Of a stretch of 64,000 bases of DNA, positions 25,572 through 33,305 are shown piece after piece. The stretch is from the NCBI GenBank assembly GCA_014728045.1, contig WJMH01000012.1, positions 127,239 to 191,238 of the forward strand, read 5' to 3'. The translations under genes were made by a program, and so were the position numbers. The notes beneath the pieces are model-generated. The model saw only the letters and a program-made list of their open reading frames with translations, was not told the origin of the DNA and did not search any database. The first letter of the stretch is position 1, and every line of letters begins with the position of its first letter. This stretch comes from Candidatus Omnitrophota bacterium. Its GTDB lineage: Bacteria; Omnitrophota; Gorgyraeia; Tantalellales; Tantalellaceae.

Positions 25572-27920
25572 ATGAACAAATTCAGAACTCTTTTCATACT
25601 CGCGCTTATTTTCGTTATGCTCCCATCGACGGTGGAGCCACAGGATAAGCGCATCGACGCGGAATTGGAGGAATTCGATTTCGCGAACGGTCTTTTTTCA
25701 CGGGGTATGTATGAGATGGCGATCGAGGGATACAAGGATTTTCTGAAGCAATATCCCCGGAGCGAATACGCGGAACTGGCAAGTTTCAGGATAGCCGAGT
25801 GTTATTTCATGGACGAAAAGTACGATGAAGCGATAAACCGGTTCAGTCTGTTCCTTGATAACTATCCCGATGGAGAAATGGCCGGTAAAGCCACCCTTAG
25901 AAAAGCACAGGTCCATTACCGGAAGGGCGACCTGGCCGCGGCGAAGCGGATACTCAAGCAGATACTTTCCGGAGGGCTGGATGAGAACCTGAAGACCTCG
26001 GCTAAGTACTACCTGGCGGGTATCCATTTCAAGCAGGGCGAGCATGCTTCTTCCGAGGCTCTTCTTGAAGAGGTCATCGCAAGTCCCGCCGGTGGAAAAT
26101 ATACCGCTTTCGCCTATATAAACCTCGGTGATATATATTCGGAAAAGGGAGCGCATGAAAAAGCGGCAAGATATTACGAAAAAGCCGCGGGCGAGACGAA
26201 AGAAGCAGAGATCGCAGCAAAGTCTTCCTTTCGCGCCGGCAACGCTTATTACAAAGCGGGTCTATTCGATAAGGCGAAAAGCCAGTACTCCAAGGTGACC
26301 AGCAAGCCCGGGGTTTCCGATTCTTTCGACGAAGCGGCCACGGGACTTGTATCCACGCTGTATAAGAGCGGCGACTATACCGCCGCCGTACAGGCTGCCG
26401 AGGATGCCCTCCCGAAACTGAAGCAGGATGAGTCAAAGGCGCAGATACTCTTTCTTAAGGGCAACGCGCTCTTCTTCGCCGATGAATATGACCGGGCGGA
26501 GACGGTATATGATGAAACCATAAGAAGCTATCCCGGCTCGGAATTCGCGTTAAAATCCATGCTGAACCGTTCCTGGGTCCTTTACAGGATAGGCAGGTAT
26601 GACGAGTGTGTCGAAGCGGTAGCCGATTATATGTCCAGGACGCGCGAGAACACGGATGAGGCTCTTTACGTCAAGGGGGAAGCGCTCATAGGCGCCGGGT
26701 ACACTTCACAAGCCATAGAGACTTATGAGGAAATAGCAAGTGATTTTCCCGAGTCGGTTTATCACAGGGAGGCATTGTACGAAATGGGATGGGCCTACGC
26801 CTCTTCCGGAGAGCCGGCAGAAGCGGTGCGCAATTACCGGATGTTCGTTGAGCAGTATCCGGACGACAGCAGGTCCCCGGCGGTTTTACTGAAAGCGGCG
26901 CAGGAGAACCTTGATATGCAAAGATATTCCCAAGCCGAAACGGATTACATGAAGTTTTTGTCCACCTACAGCGAAAATCCTCTGAAAGAGAACGTTTTAT
27001 TCCAGCTCGGCAGGGTTTATCTGGAAAAGGGGGATACCGCCAAGGCCTTGAACATTTACCAGAAGTTCATCAGTGAATTCCCGGATTCTGAGGCCGCTGA
27101 CGCGGCGATATACTGGATGGGACGGGCATATCAGGAACAGCAGGACTTTGACCGTGCCCTCAAGGCCTATTCGCGTCTTGAGGCCGATACGGAAAGTGGA
27201 TTCTATCACGAGGCCGTTGAATCCATGGCGTATTCATATTTCCAGATGGGACAGTTCGATAAAGCAGCCGAGAAGTATTACGCGCTGATCTCCCGGGAGA
27301 AGGAACTTGTCCTGCCCGAGGGGGTATATAAATGGGTAGCCGAATACTACATGGGCCGGGATGAAAGCAAGATATCCCTTGAAGTCCTGGATATACTTAC
27401 CCGGCGGTATCCGGACATGAAGAGCGAAGGCGAGATCCTGTACATGTACGCGGAGAATTACGCGGGCCTGGGAGAATGGGATAAGGCCCGCGAGCGGTTC
27501 CTCGGGGCGATAGAGAAAGGCGCTCCCTCACCCTACAGGGAAAGGTCCTATCTTGGACTGGGCAAAGCGTATTCCGCCGCCGGTGAATATGATAAAGCCG
27601 TTGAAATGCTCACAGAAGCCCTTGCCTCACGGGAAGACAACCTGACGGGCGCTCTGGCAAGATACGAGATAGGCAACGTCAAATTCAAAGTGATGGATTT
27701 CAAGGAGGCGGCAAAGCAGTACATGATGGTCGCGATCCTATACGACGACAGGGAACTTTGCTCGAAAGCGCTTTTCCGCGCCGGTGAAGCTTTTGAAAAG
27801 GCCGGTATGCCGGAAAAGTCCGCTGAAGCCTACCAGGAACTTATCCAGAGATATCCAGGAACACCTATTGCCGGGGAAGCCAAAGAAATGATAGGTCGGG
27901 TGAAAAATGGATCGAGGTAA
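25572..27920 (+). CDS. Large exported TPR-repeat protein
   Basis: A 782-residue protein with an N-terminal signal peptide (MNKFRTLFILALIFVMLPS) and tetratricopeptide repeats from about residue 35 to the end, roughly 20 repeats by eye. Examples are YEMAIEGYKDFLKQYPRSEYAE and YDEAINRFSLFL. The repeated F/YPxSEYAE pattern is that of YbgF/BamD/outer-membrane TPR proteins. In Tol operons a much smaller TPR protein (CpoB/YbgF) occupies this place. No enzymatic motif is visible, and it is probably a periplasmic scaffold. The start is ATG 25572. GTG 25563 in frame is also possible. Its 3' end overlaps the VWA gene by 14 bases. Confidence 0.85.
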   Translation: MNKFRTLFILALIFVMLPSTVEPQDKRIDAELEEFDFANGLFSRGMYEMAIEGYKDFLKQYPRSEYAELASFRIAECYFMDEKYDEAINRFSLFLDNYPDGEMAGKATLRKAQVHYRKGDLAAAKRILKQILSGGLDENLKTSAKYYLAGIHFKQGEHASSEALLEEVIASPAGGKYTAFAYINLGDIYSEKGAHEKAARYYEKAAGETKEAEIAAKSSFRAGNAYYKAGLFDKAKSQYSKVTSKPGVSDSFDEAATGLVSTLYKSGDYTAAVQAAEDALPKLKQDESKAQILFLKGNALFFADEYDRAETVYDETIRSYPGSEFALKSMLNRSWVLYRIGRYDECVEAVADYMSRTRENTDEALYVKGEALIGAGYTSQAIETYEEIASDFPESVYHREALYEMGWAYASSGEPAEAVRNYRMFVEQYPDDSRSPAVLLKAAQENLDMQRYSQAETDYMKFLSTYSENPLKENVLFQLGRVYLEKGDTAKALNIYQKFISEFPDSEAADAAIYWMGRAYQEQQDFDRALKAYSRLEADTESGFYHEAVESMAYSYFQMGQFDKAAEKYYALISREKELVLPEGVYKWVAEYYMGRDESKISLEVLDILTRRYPDMKSEGEILYMYAENYAGLGEWDKARERFLGAIEKGAPSPYRERSYLGLGKAYSAAGEYDKAVEMLTEALASREDNLTGALARYEIGNVKFKVMDFKEAAKQYMMVAILYDDRELCSKALFRAGEAFEKAGMPEKSAEAYQELIQRYPGTPIAGEAKEMIGRVKNGSR

Positions 27921-29565
27921 GAAGACCATACTGGCCCTATTTATATCCGTTACCGCACACGCGGTTTTCTTCGCTACTTCGCCTCATGTCATCATGTCCG
28001 GGATGACGGGTGTCATGGACGAGACAAGGCAGATATTCCGTTTAAAGGGGGTAGAGGAGGAGCCCGCGGAGGTGGACCTTTTTGAAGGCGCTGAACCCGC
28101 GCCGCCTTCGATAAAAATGACCCAAGAGGTCTCGCAGATGAAGAGTCCCGCGCTCAGGAGGATGATGCTTGAGAGGAAGCTGGATGATGACCTCTCGCTG
28201 GATAAAAAGAAAAAAGAGATGACCGAGCAGATAAAAGAGGACATAGTTCCCGAGCCGGAGAAGTTCGATAACGGTGCGAGGCTCGATATTGACACAAAAG
28301 AAGAAAGGCAGCAGGCAGCTCCCCGGAAAAGGTCTCTTGCTGAGAGGCTTTCAACGGAGAGCCTGGTGGAATATCCCGCCCGTGAGTCTCCGTCCGTCCG
28401 GGATGAAGGATCTTACGGTGTTTCTAGAAGCCCTGTTGAACTGCCCTCAACCGGAAAGGAATGGGAGCCTTCCGCCGGAGGCGTCTTTCAGCCTGATAAA
28501 GCCGATGTCACCGGTCCGGCTCGTGTGGGGGAATACGAGGATATAGGAAGGTTCCTCGATGTTGAGGTCAAGGTCTATGAAGACCCGGCTACCGGGGAAA
28601 AGTTCTTCAAGATAGTCATCAAAACGAGAAAAGAGAATAATCTCGGGGTCATCCCGAAAGAAGTGATCTTTCTTGTTGACTCGTCAAAGAGTATAACCGG
28701 GGAAAAACTCTCTTACGTGAAGGAGGGCCTTTTATATTCGATCAGGCACCTTAATCAGGCAGACAGGTTCAACCTGGTTGCCTTCAGAGGCAGTCTCATC
28801 AGGTTCATGGAAGAATCCGTCAGCCCCCGGAAGAGAACTCTCGAGAAGGCCGAGGATTTCATAGGAGGCCTTGAAGCGGTCGGCCAGACCGATGTGGAGA
28901 ACGCCCTTCTGGGGATCATCAACGAACCGGTACGCTTCCGTCCCTCCTACATAGTCCTCATTACCGACGGGAGGCCGACGACCGGGGTTACCGATTCCCG
29001 CAGGATCATACAGCAGATAACCAGGCAGAACAAGATGCAGAGGCCCATATTCTGTTTCGGCGGCGGGATGAGGGTGAACCGGTATCTTTTGGATTTCATA
29101 TCCTACCAGAACAGGGCTTGGAGCCGTTTTGCCGACAGAACGCATGACATGGAGGATGAGTTCATCGAACTTTACCGCCAGATAAAGGATCCCATACTCC
29201 TCAATGTCAGATACAGGCTTAAAGGTGTTAGCGTTGAGGAGGTTTATCCCAAGTACCTTTCGGACTTTTACAAGGGAAAACCTTTTACGCTTTACGGGAG
29301 GTTCGAGGACGAGGACGTATTCTCCGTACAGATCCTCGGCCAGATGAACGGGGACACGAAAGAGTTCATATTCAAAAGTTCTCTTCTGGAGGCTGAAAGA
29401 GGAGGAGCCGATATAGCCCGCGAATGGGCGTTCCGAAAGATCTATTATCTCATAAGCCGTAACACCATGGGAGCGGGAGATCCTGAGCTTCTCAGGCGGC
29501 AGATAAACCACCTGAGCCGCAAGTATGGTATAATCACGCCATATGATATAGAGGGATCTGATTAA
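27907..29565 (+). CDS. VWA-domain protein with a TonB-like N-terminal anchor
   Basis: A 552-residue protein. Residues ~7-30 form a single membrane anchor with S14 and H18 (SVTAH), the Ser-xxx-His spacing of the TonB/TolA anchor that contacts ExbB/TolQ. Residues ~35-210 are low-complexity, Glu/Lys/Pro-rich periplasmic linker. Residues ~250-420 are a von Willebrand A domain with a complete MIDAS: D258-S260-S262 (DSSKS), T328 and D354 (TDGRPT). A beta-rich tail of about 130 residues follows. The domain probably binds a protein partner through a metal ion. It overlaps the TPR gene by 14 bases and closes the operon. The position and anchor suggest that it replaces TonB/TolA. Confidence 0.85.
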   Translation: MDRGKKTILALFISVTAHAVFFATSPHVIMSGMTGVMDETRQIFRLKGVEEEPAEVDLFEGAEPAPPSIKMTQEVSQMKSPALRRMMLERKLDDDLSLDKKKKEMTEQIKEDIVPEPEKFDNGARLDIDTKEERQQAAPRKRSLAERLSTESLVEYPARESPSVRDEGSYGVSRSPVELPSTGKEWEPSAGGVFQPDKADVTGPARVGEYEDIGRFLDVEVKVYEDPATGEKFFKIVIKTRKENNLGVIPKEVIFLVDSSKSITGEKLSYVKEGLLYSIRHLNQADRFNLVAFRGSLIRFMEESVSPRKRTLEKAEDFIGGLEAVGQTDVENALLGIINEPVRFRPSYIVLITDGRPTTGVTDSRRIIQQITRQNKMQRPIFCFGGGMRVNRYLLDFISYQNRAWSRFADRTHDMEDEFIELYRQIKDPILLNVRYRLKGVSVEEVYPKYLSDFYKGKPFTLYGRFEDEDVFSVQILGQMNGDTKEFIFKSSLLEAERGGADIAREWAFRKIYYLISRNTMGAGDPELLRRQINHLSRKYGIITPYDIEGSD

Positions 29566-29598
29566 GTTAGGAAGCTTTAAAGAAGGAGAGTGGGCCGA

Positions 29599-29742
29599 GT
29601 GAAGTTCAAAAGGTTGTTGATCCTGGTAGTATTAGCCGTGTACGTGCTTTTTTCGGCGGGATGCGCGGTTGCCTGGTTCCTTGCCGGAGCGGGTACCGCG
29701 GCAACTGTCGGAGCCGTAATGGAAGAGCAGAAAAAGGAATAG
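29599..29742 (+). CDS. Small putative lipoprotein
   Basis: A 47-residue protein starting at GTG, with AAGGAG upstream. It begins with a basic N-terminus (MKFKRLL) and a hydrophobic run to FSAGC, where C22 would be lipidated. A Gly/Ala-rich stretch (LAGAGTAATVGAVM) and a charged tail (EEQKKE) follow. The lipobox is imperfect because a Ser stands at -3. Short lipoproteins with a glycine-zipper core like this are common in Gram-negative bacteria and mostly uncharacterised. It lies 33 bases after the VWA gene and 35 bases before a DUF3096 gene. Confidence 0.55.
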   Translation: MKFKRLLILVVLAVYVLFSAGCAVAWFLAGAGTAATVGAVMEEQKKE

Positions 29743-29777
29743 GACCTAAGTCATCTTTTATAGCAAAAGGAGGTAAC

Positions 29778-29918
29778 GTGTCGCTGAATCACCTTATATA
29801 TATCCTGTCCATAGTCTTTGGGGTATTGATCCTGGCCGCGCCAAAGATAGCCAGCTATCTTGTCGGTGCCTATCTTATAGCATTCGGTGTAATAAAGCTG
29901 ATCATGGTCTTAAGCTAA
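29778..29918 (+). CDS. DUF3096 family small membrane protein
   Basis: A 46-residue protein from GTG 29778, preceded by AAAGGAGGT. It is almost entirely two membrane helices (HLIYILSIVFGVLILAA and YLVGAYLIAFGVIKLIM) separated by PKIAS. The P-[KR]-x-x-x-Y-[IL]-[VL] hinge and a GxxLI helix are the DUF3096 pattern. The function is unknown. It is the second protein of this plan in the window, the first being at 11532. It lies 20 bases before a two-helix coiled-coil protein, so these small membrane proteins are probably co-expressed. Confidence 0.7.
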   Translation: MSLNHLIYILSIVFGVLILAAPKIASYLVGAYLIAFGVIKLIMVLS

Positions 29919-29937
29919 TAACTTTACGGGGGTTTTC

Positions 29938-30321
29938 ATGCAGATGAAAACTGATTTCAGGGAGAAGGAGAGGGAACTTGAGTCGGAGATCCGGAACTTC
30001 GAGCAGGAAAGGGAGAATATCCGCCGGATAATCGGCAAGATCGGCGGCGCGCCCACAAAGAAGGGCCGCCTCATCAACGCGGTTTTCATAGTGATGGTGC
30101 TGGCGGTATTCGCCATGTCCATTATATGGGGAGGACGTGTCAGGTTCTTTATGATAGAGGTGGGGATACTGCTTCTTTCGATAAAACTGATATATTTCTT
30201 AGAGAGCCATATCAGGTTGAACCATTTCCAGTTCTGGATACTTTCCTCCCTTGAATGGCGTCTTGACAAGATAGACAAGAACCTTAAAGAGCTTATGAAG
30301 GTCTACTCTGATGAAATCTGA
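29938..30321 (+). CDS. Coiled-coil two-helix membrane protein of unknown function
   Basis: A 127-residue protein I do not recognise. Residues 4-35 are a charged coiled-coil segment (KERELESEIRNFEQERENI). Residues ~45-65 and ~68-90 are membrane segments (NAVFIVMVLAVFAMSII and FFMIEVGILLLSIKLIYFL). A short helix with LEWRLDKIDKNLKELMK follows. Both charged ends should lie in the cytoplasm. GGGGG precedes ATG 29938. It overlaps the guanine-deaminase-like gene by 11 bases, but I see no functional link between them. Confidence 0.6.
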   Translation: MQMKTDFREKERELESEIRNFEQERENIRRIIGKIGGAPTKKGRLINAVFIVMVLAVFAMSIIWGGRVRFFMIEVGILLLSIKLIYFLESHIRLNHFQFWILSSLEWRLDKIDKNLKELMKVYSDEI

Positions 30322-30781
30322 ATTCATGGAACTTGCTATTAAACAGGCCCGTAAAGGCGCTTCAGAGGGTCACGGCGGCCCCTTCGGGGCTGTTATTGTA
30401 AAAGACGATAAGATTATTTCATCGGCGCATAATTCGGTGCTAAGGGATAACGATCCCACCCGTCACGCCGAGATCAGAGCCATATCCATGGCGTCAGAGG
30501 AGCTGGGAAGCTATGATCTCTCAGGATGCAGCATATACGTGACCACCGAACCCTGTCCGATGTGTTTTTCCGCCATACACTGGGCCAGGATCGACCGGGT
30601 CGTTTACGGCACCCGCATAGAGGACGTCAAGAAGCTCGGATTCAATGAAATGACCATATCGGCCTGCTGGATGAAAGAAGAGGGCGCTTCCAAAGTTGAG
30701 ATCGAGCCCTCCTTTATGAGGGATGAGTGTGTTGCCCTATTGAAATTCTGGGAAGGACTTCCGAACAGACAGGTGTATTAA
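30311..30781 (+). CDS. Guanine deaminase-like cytidine/deoxycytidylate deaminase family protein
   Basis: A 156-residue zinc deaminase. H52-A-E54 (ligand and proton shuttle) and PCPMC with C82 and C85 form the active site. GGPFGAVIVKDD and SAIHWARIDRVVYGTR are typical. The length and the C-terminal swap segment (FMRDECVALLKFWEG, then NRQVY) match the Bacillus GuaD type rather than TadA, which would end sooner and has tRNA contacts. The likely reaction is guanine to xanthine. TadA cannot be fully excluded without alignment. It overlaps the preceding membrane-protein gene by 11 bases. Confidence 0.8.
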   Translation: MKSEFMELAIKQARKGASEGHGGPFGAVIVKDDKIISSAHNSVLRDNDPTRHAEIRAISMASEELGSYDLSGCSIYVTTEPCPMCFSAIHWARIDRVVYGTRIEDVKKLGFNEMTISACWMKEEGASKVEIEPSFMRDECVALLKFWEGLPNRQVY

Positions 30782-30795
30782 ATCCTTGTTGTTAT

Positions 30796-30823
30796 TTGAC
30801 TTGTGTTCTCTTATAAGTATACT
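30796..30823 (+). promoter_or_regulatory. Promoter upstream of the 65-residue membrane protein gene
   Basis: TTGACT at 30796-30801 and TATACT at 30818-30823 with a 16-base spacer, five of six matches in each box. The start codon of the next gene lies about 58 bases beyond the -10. Confidence 0.6.
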
Positions 30824-30881
30824 TCTTACTAGATGGCGCACAGGGGTCTAGACCTGTAGATACCAATCAAGGAGGAAGATA

Positions 30882-31079
30882 ATGAAAATGAGTTTAGGAG
30901 TGGGAGTCCTCGTGCTCCTGGGGCTTGTACTTATTCTTTTCGGGGTCATTTTCAAGCTTTCCGGGCTTAATCTCCTGGAGCCTCAGATAAAAGAGGTCAC
31001 GAATTTCTTCATTGTAGCCAATACCTGTTTGCTTCTGGCGCTTATTGTAGCCAAGTTCGATACTTCTGAAGAAGAATAA
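30882..31079 (+). CDS. Small two-helix membrane protein
   Basis: A 65-residue protein with membrane segments at residues ~5-25 (GVGVLVLLGLVLILFGVIF) and ~41-58 (FFIVANTCLLLALIVAKF), a short polar loop and an acidic tail (DTSEEE). I do not recognise the family. AAGGAGGAAG directly precedes ATG 30882, and a promoter and terminator flank it, so it is an independent, probably well-expressed unit. Nothing in the context assigns a function. Confidence 0.65.
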   Translation: MKMSLGVGVLVLLGLVLILFGVIFKLSGLNLLEPQIKEVTNFFIVANTCLLLALIVAKFDTSEEE

Positions 31080-31122
31080 GATCCAGACGGGTAAAGATAA
31101 GCGAAAAGTGATTTAGCAACAG

Positions 31123-31160
31123 AGGGTTCCCTGCCCAATAAGCGGGGAACCCTTGATTTT
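31123..31160 (+). terminator. Hairpin terminator
   Basis: AGGGTTCCC at 31123-31131 pairs with GGGAACCCT at 31145-31153 around a 13-base loop. The tail TGATTTT is only partly T-rich. It separates the small membrane protein gene from the DinG-type helicase gene. Confidence 0.7.
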
Positions 31161-31188
31161 ATAACCGCCATATCAGGCATATCCACAA

Positions 31189-33180
31189 ATGTCCGTATCA
31201 AGGGAATTTTTCGAAAAAGACGGTCCCATGGCCAGGGAGCTTGAAGGGTATGAAATACGCCCCCAGCAGCTGGAGATGGTGCAGGCAGTTGAAGAGGCTA
31301 TAGAAGGTGATCGCAACCTAATAGTCGAGGCCGGTACAGGTGTGGGCAAGAGCCTGGCGTATCTTGTGCCCTTCATCATGTGGGCCGCGAGGGAGAAAAG
31401 GAAAGTTGTTGTATCCACCTACACGAAGGCCCTTCAGAACCAGCTGTACGTTAAAGACCTGCCTTTCCTCAAGCGTGTTCTTGGCGTTGATTTCTCATAT
31501 GAGATATGCATGGGCTCGGAGAATTACGCCTGCCTTAAGAAAGCTCAGCGTAACGGTCAGCGTAAGCTCTTTGATTCCAAAAGCAAAAAGGCCCAGATGG
31601 AAAAGATATCGAACTGGCTCACTCGCACCGAAACGGGACTTATGACCGACATGGATTTTGTTCCCGACAGAGCGATCTGGCAGAAATTCTCCAGGGAAGC
31701 CGATATGTGCCTGGGGAAGAAGTGTTCCTACAGCGAGAGATGTTTTTATCGCATGGCAAGGTCCAGGCAGCAGCAGGCCCATGTCCTGGTGACGAATCAT
31801 TCGCTTTTATTCACGGATATGATGTCCGAGGCCAGGGTATTGCCCGAATTCCATGGACTTGTTCTTGATGAGGCCCATACGCTGGAGGATGTTGCAACAG
31901 GCCATTTCGGCAGGGACGTCAGCAATTTCGGGCTTAAGAACCTGGCCGGGGAGATATCCCGGCTGGCATCGTCTTCTCTCGTCGCGGAAAAAGGCGCTGA
32001 AGAGAGGGTGCGCGATGAGATCAGCGAGGTGAATACGCGCCTCAAGGAATTCAACGCCTCTTATGGCAGGTTCTTCGACGAGGCGGAGAAGATCTTTGGC
32101 CGTGATGAAAGAGTTATCGGTTTCAACAGGGAGGATTTCTTTCACGAAGATATCACAAGGCCGCTGGTCGCGCTATCGTTTTCACTGATGGTATTGAGCC
32201 GTGATCTGGCAGAACCCGAGGAAAGGGAGCAGGCCCACGCTTACGCGGAAAAGTGCGACAGGTACGCCGAGGCGCTGGACTTCATCTTCGCCCACCAGAA
32301 CGATGATTACGTTTACTGGATAGAAGTGAAAACCCGTAAAAGGTCCACGAATTATTCTTTTCACGCTGCTCCCATAGACATAAGCGGCCAGATGAGAGAG
32401 CTTCTTTTTGAGAGGATCTCTCCGGTAGTCCTGACCTCGGCTACACTGGTCTGCTCTTCATCCGGCAGGGCTGACTTCAGCTTCATAGAGACCAGGCTCG
32501 GGCTGGATGACCCCCTTGAACTGGCTCTGGACTCTCCTTTTGATTACGCCAATAAAGTGCTCATGTACATGCCCCGGGAAATAGCGGACCCCAACAGTGA
32601 TTTTGCTTCTTACAGGGAACAGGCGCTCGGTAACATCATCGATATCTACGATATAATGGGGGGCAGGATATTCGCCCTTTTTACCAGCTATGATATGCTC
32701 TTCTGGACGGCCGGAGAACTAGCAGATCGAAGAAGCCAGATGAACATCCTCAAACAGGGGGACCTTCCCCGGTATGTACTGCTTGACGTTTTCAAGAAGA
32801 ACCCCGATTCAATACTACTAGGGACCACGACCTTCTGGCAGGGGGTGGACGTACCGGGAAGCTCTCTGGAATGCGTGATCATCACAAAACTGCCTTTTAC
32901 TGTCCCCAGCGACCCCATAAATGCTGCCAGGATACAGTCCGTACGCGATAACGGACAGAACCCCTTTACCGAATATCAGCTTCCTCAGGCCATCATAATG
33001 TTCAAGCAGGGATTCGGACGCCTTATAAGGGGTCATTCCGACAGGGGTGTCGTCGCGGTGCTCGATCCGCGCATCAGAACCAGGTTCTACGGCAGAGAAT
33101 TCATAAATGCCCTGCCCAGATGCCGCCGGACGGATGACCTCGCGCAGATAAGGGATTTTTTCGCCGTAACCGGTCTCTGA
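31189..33180 (+). CDS. DinG/XPD-type ATP-dependent DNA helicase
   Basis: A 663-residue superfamily 2 helicase. The Walker A text is VEAGTGVGKSLAYLVPF (residues ~45-60), and the Walker B box is LVLDEAHTLED, a DEAH box. Four cysteines between them (C in YACLKK, then CLGKKC and C in SERCF) are the [4Fe-4S] cluster ligands of the DinG/XPD branch. GTTTFWQGVDVPG and QGFGRLIRGHSDRGV are helicase motifs V and VI. It probably unwinds R-loops or damaged replication intermediates. The exonuclease domain of some Gram-positive DinG proteins is absent. The ribosome site for ATG 31189 is weak, and an ATG at 31228 is an alternative. Confidence 0.88.
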   Translation: MSVSREFFEKDGPMARELEGYEIRPQQLEMVQAVEEAIEGDRNLIVEAGTGVGKSLAYLVPFIMWAAREKRKVVVSTYTKALQNQLYVKDLPFLKRVLGVDFSYEICMGSENYACLKKAQRNGQRKLFDSKSKKAQMEKISNWLTRTETGLMTDMDFVPDRAIWQKFSREADMCLGKKCSYSERCFYRMARSRQQQAHVLVTNHSLLFTDMMSEARVLPEFHGLVLDEAHTLEDVATGHFGRDVSNFGLKNLAGEISRLASSSLVAEKGAEERVRDEISEVNTRLKEFNASYGRFFDEAEKIFGRDERVIGFNREDFFHEDITRPLVALSFSLMVLSRDLAEPEEREQAHAYAEKCDRYAEALDFIFAHQNDDYVYWIEVKTRKRSTNYSFHAAPIDISGQMRELLFERISPVVLTSATLVCSSSGRADFSFIETRLGLDDPLELALDSPFDYANKVLMYMPREIADPNSDFASYREQALGNIIDIYDIMGGRIFALFTSYDMLFWTAGELADRRSQMNILKQGDLPRYVLLDVFKKNPDSILLGTTTFWQGVDVPGSSLECVIITKLPFTVPSDPINAARIQSVRDNGQNPFTEYQLPQAIIMFKQGFGRLIRGHSDRGVVAVLDPRIRTRFYGREFINALPRCRRTDDLAQIRDFFAVTGL

Positions 33181-33222
33181 AGTCTGCCCCCATATAAGGA
33201 TTTATCTCGCCTTAAAGCCGGG

Positions 33223-33251
33223 TTGTCATCACAAAAAAAGAATGTTATTAT
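33223..33251 (+). promoter_or_regulatory. Promoter for the MoxR-Bat operon
   Basis: TTGTCA at 33223-33228 and TATTAT at 33246-33251 with a 17-base spacer, five of six matches in each box. The DNA around it is AT-rich. An inverted repeat lies immediately downstream. Confidence 0.55.
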
Positions 33252-33253
33252 AT

Positions 33254-33274
33254 ATTACTTAAAACATAAGTAAT
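33254..33274 (+). promoter_or_regulatory. Operator-like inverted repeat upstream of moxR
   Basis: ATTACTTA and TAAGTAAT are perfect 8-bp arms separated by AAACA. The element covers the expected transcription start of the MoxR-Bat operon, a classic repressor position. No regulator gene is adjacent, so the binder is unknown. Confidence 0.5.
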
Positions 33275-33305
33275 TAGACGGACGTTAAAACCAAGGAGGT
33301 ACGAA

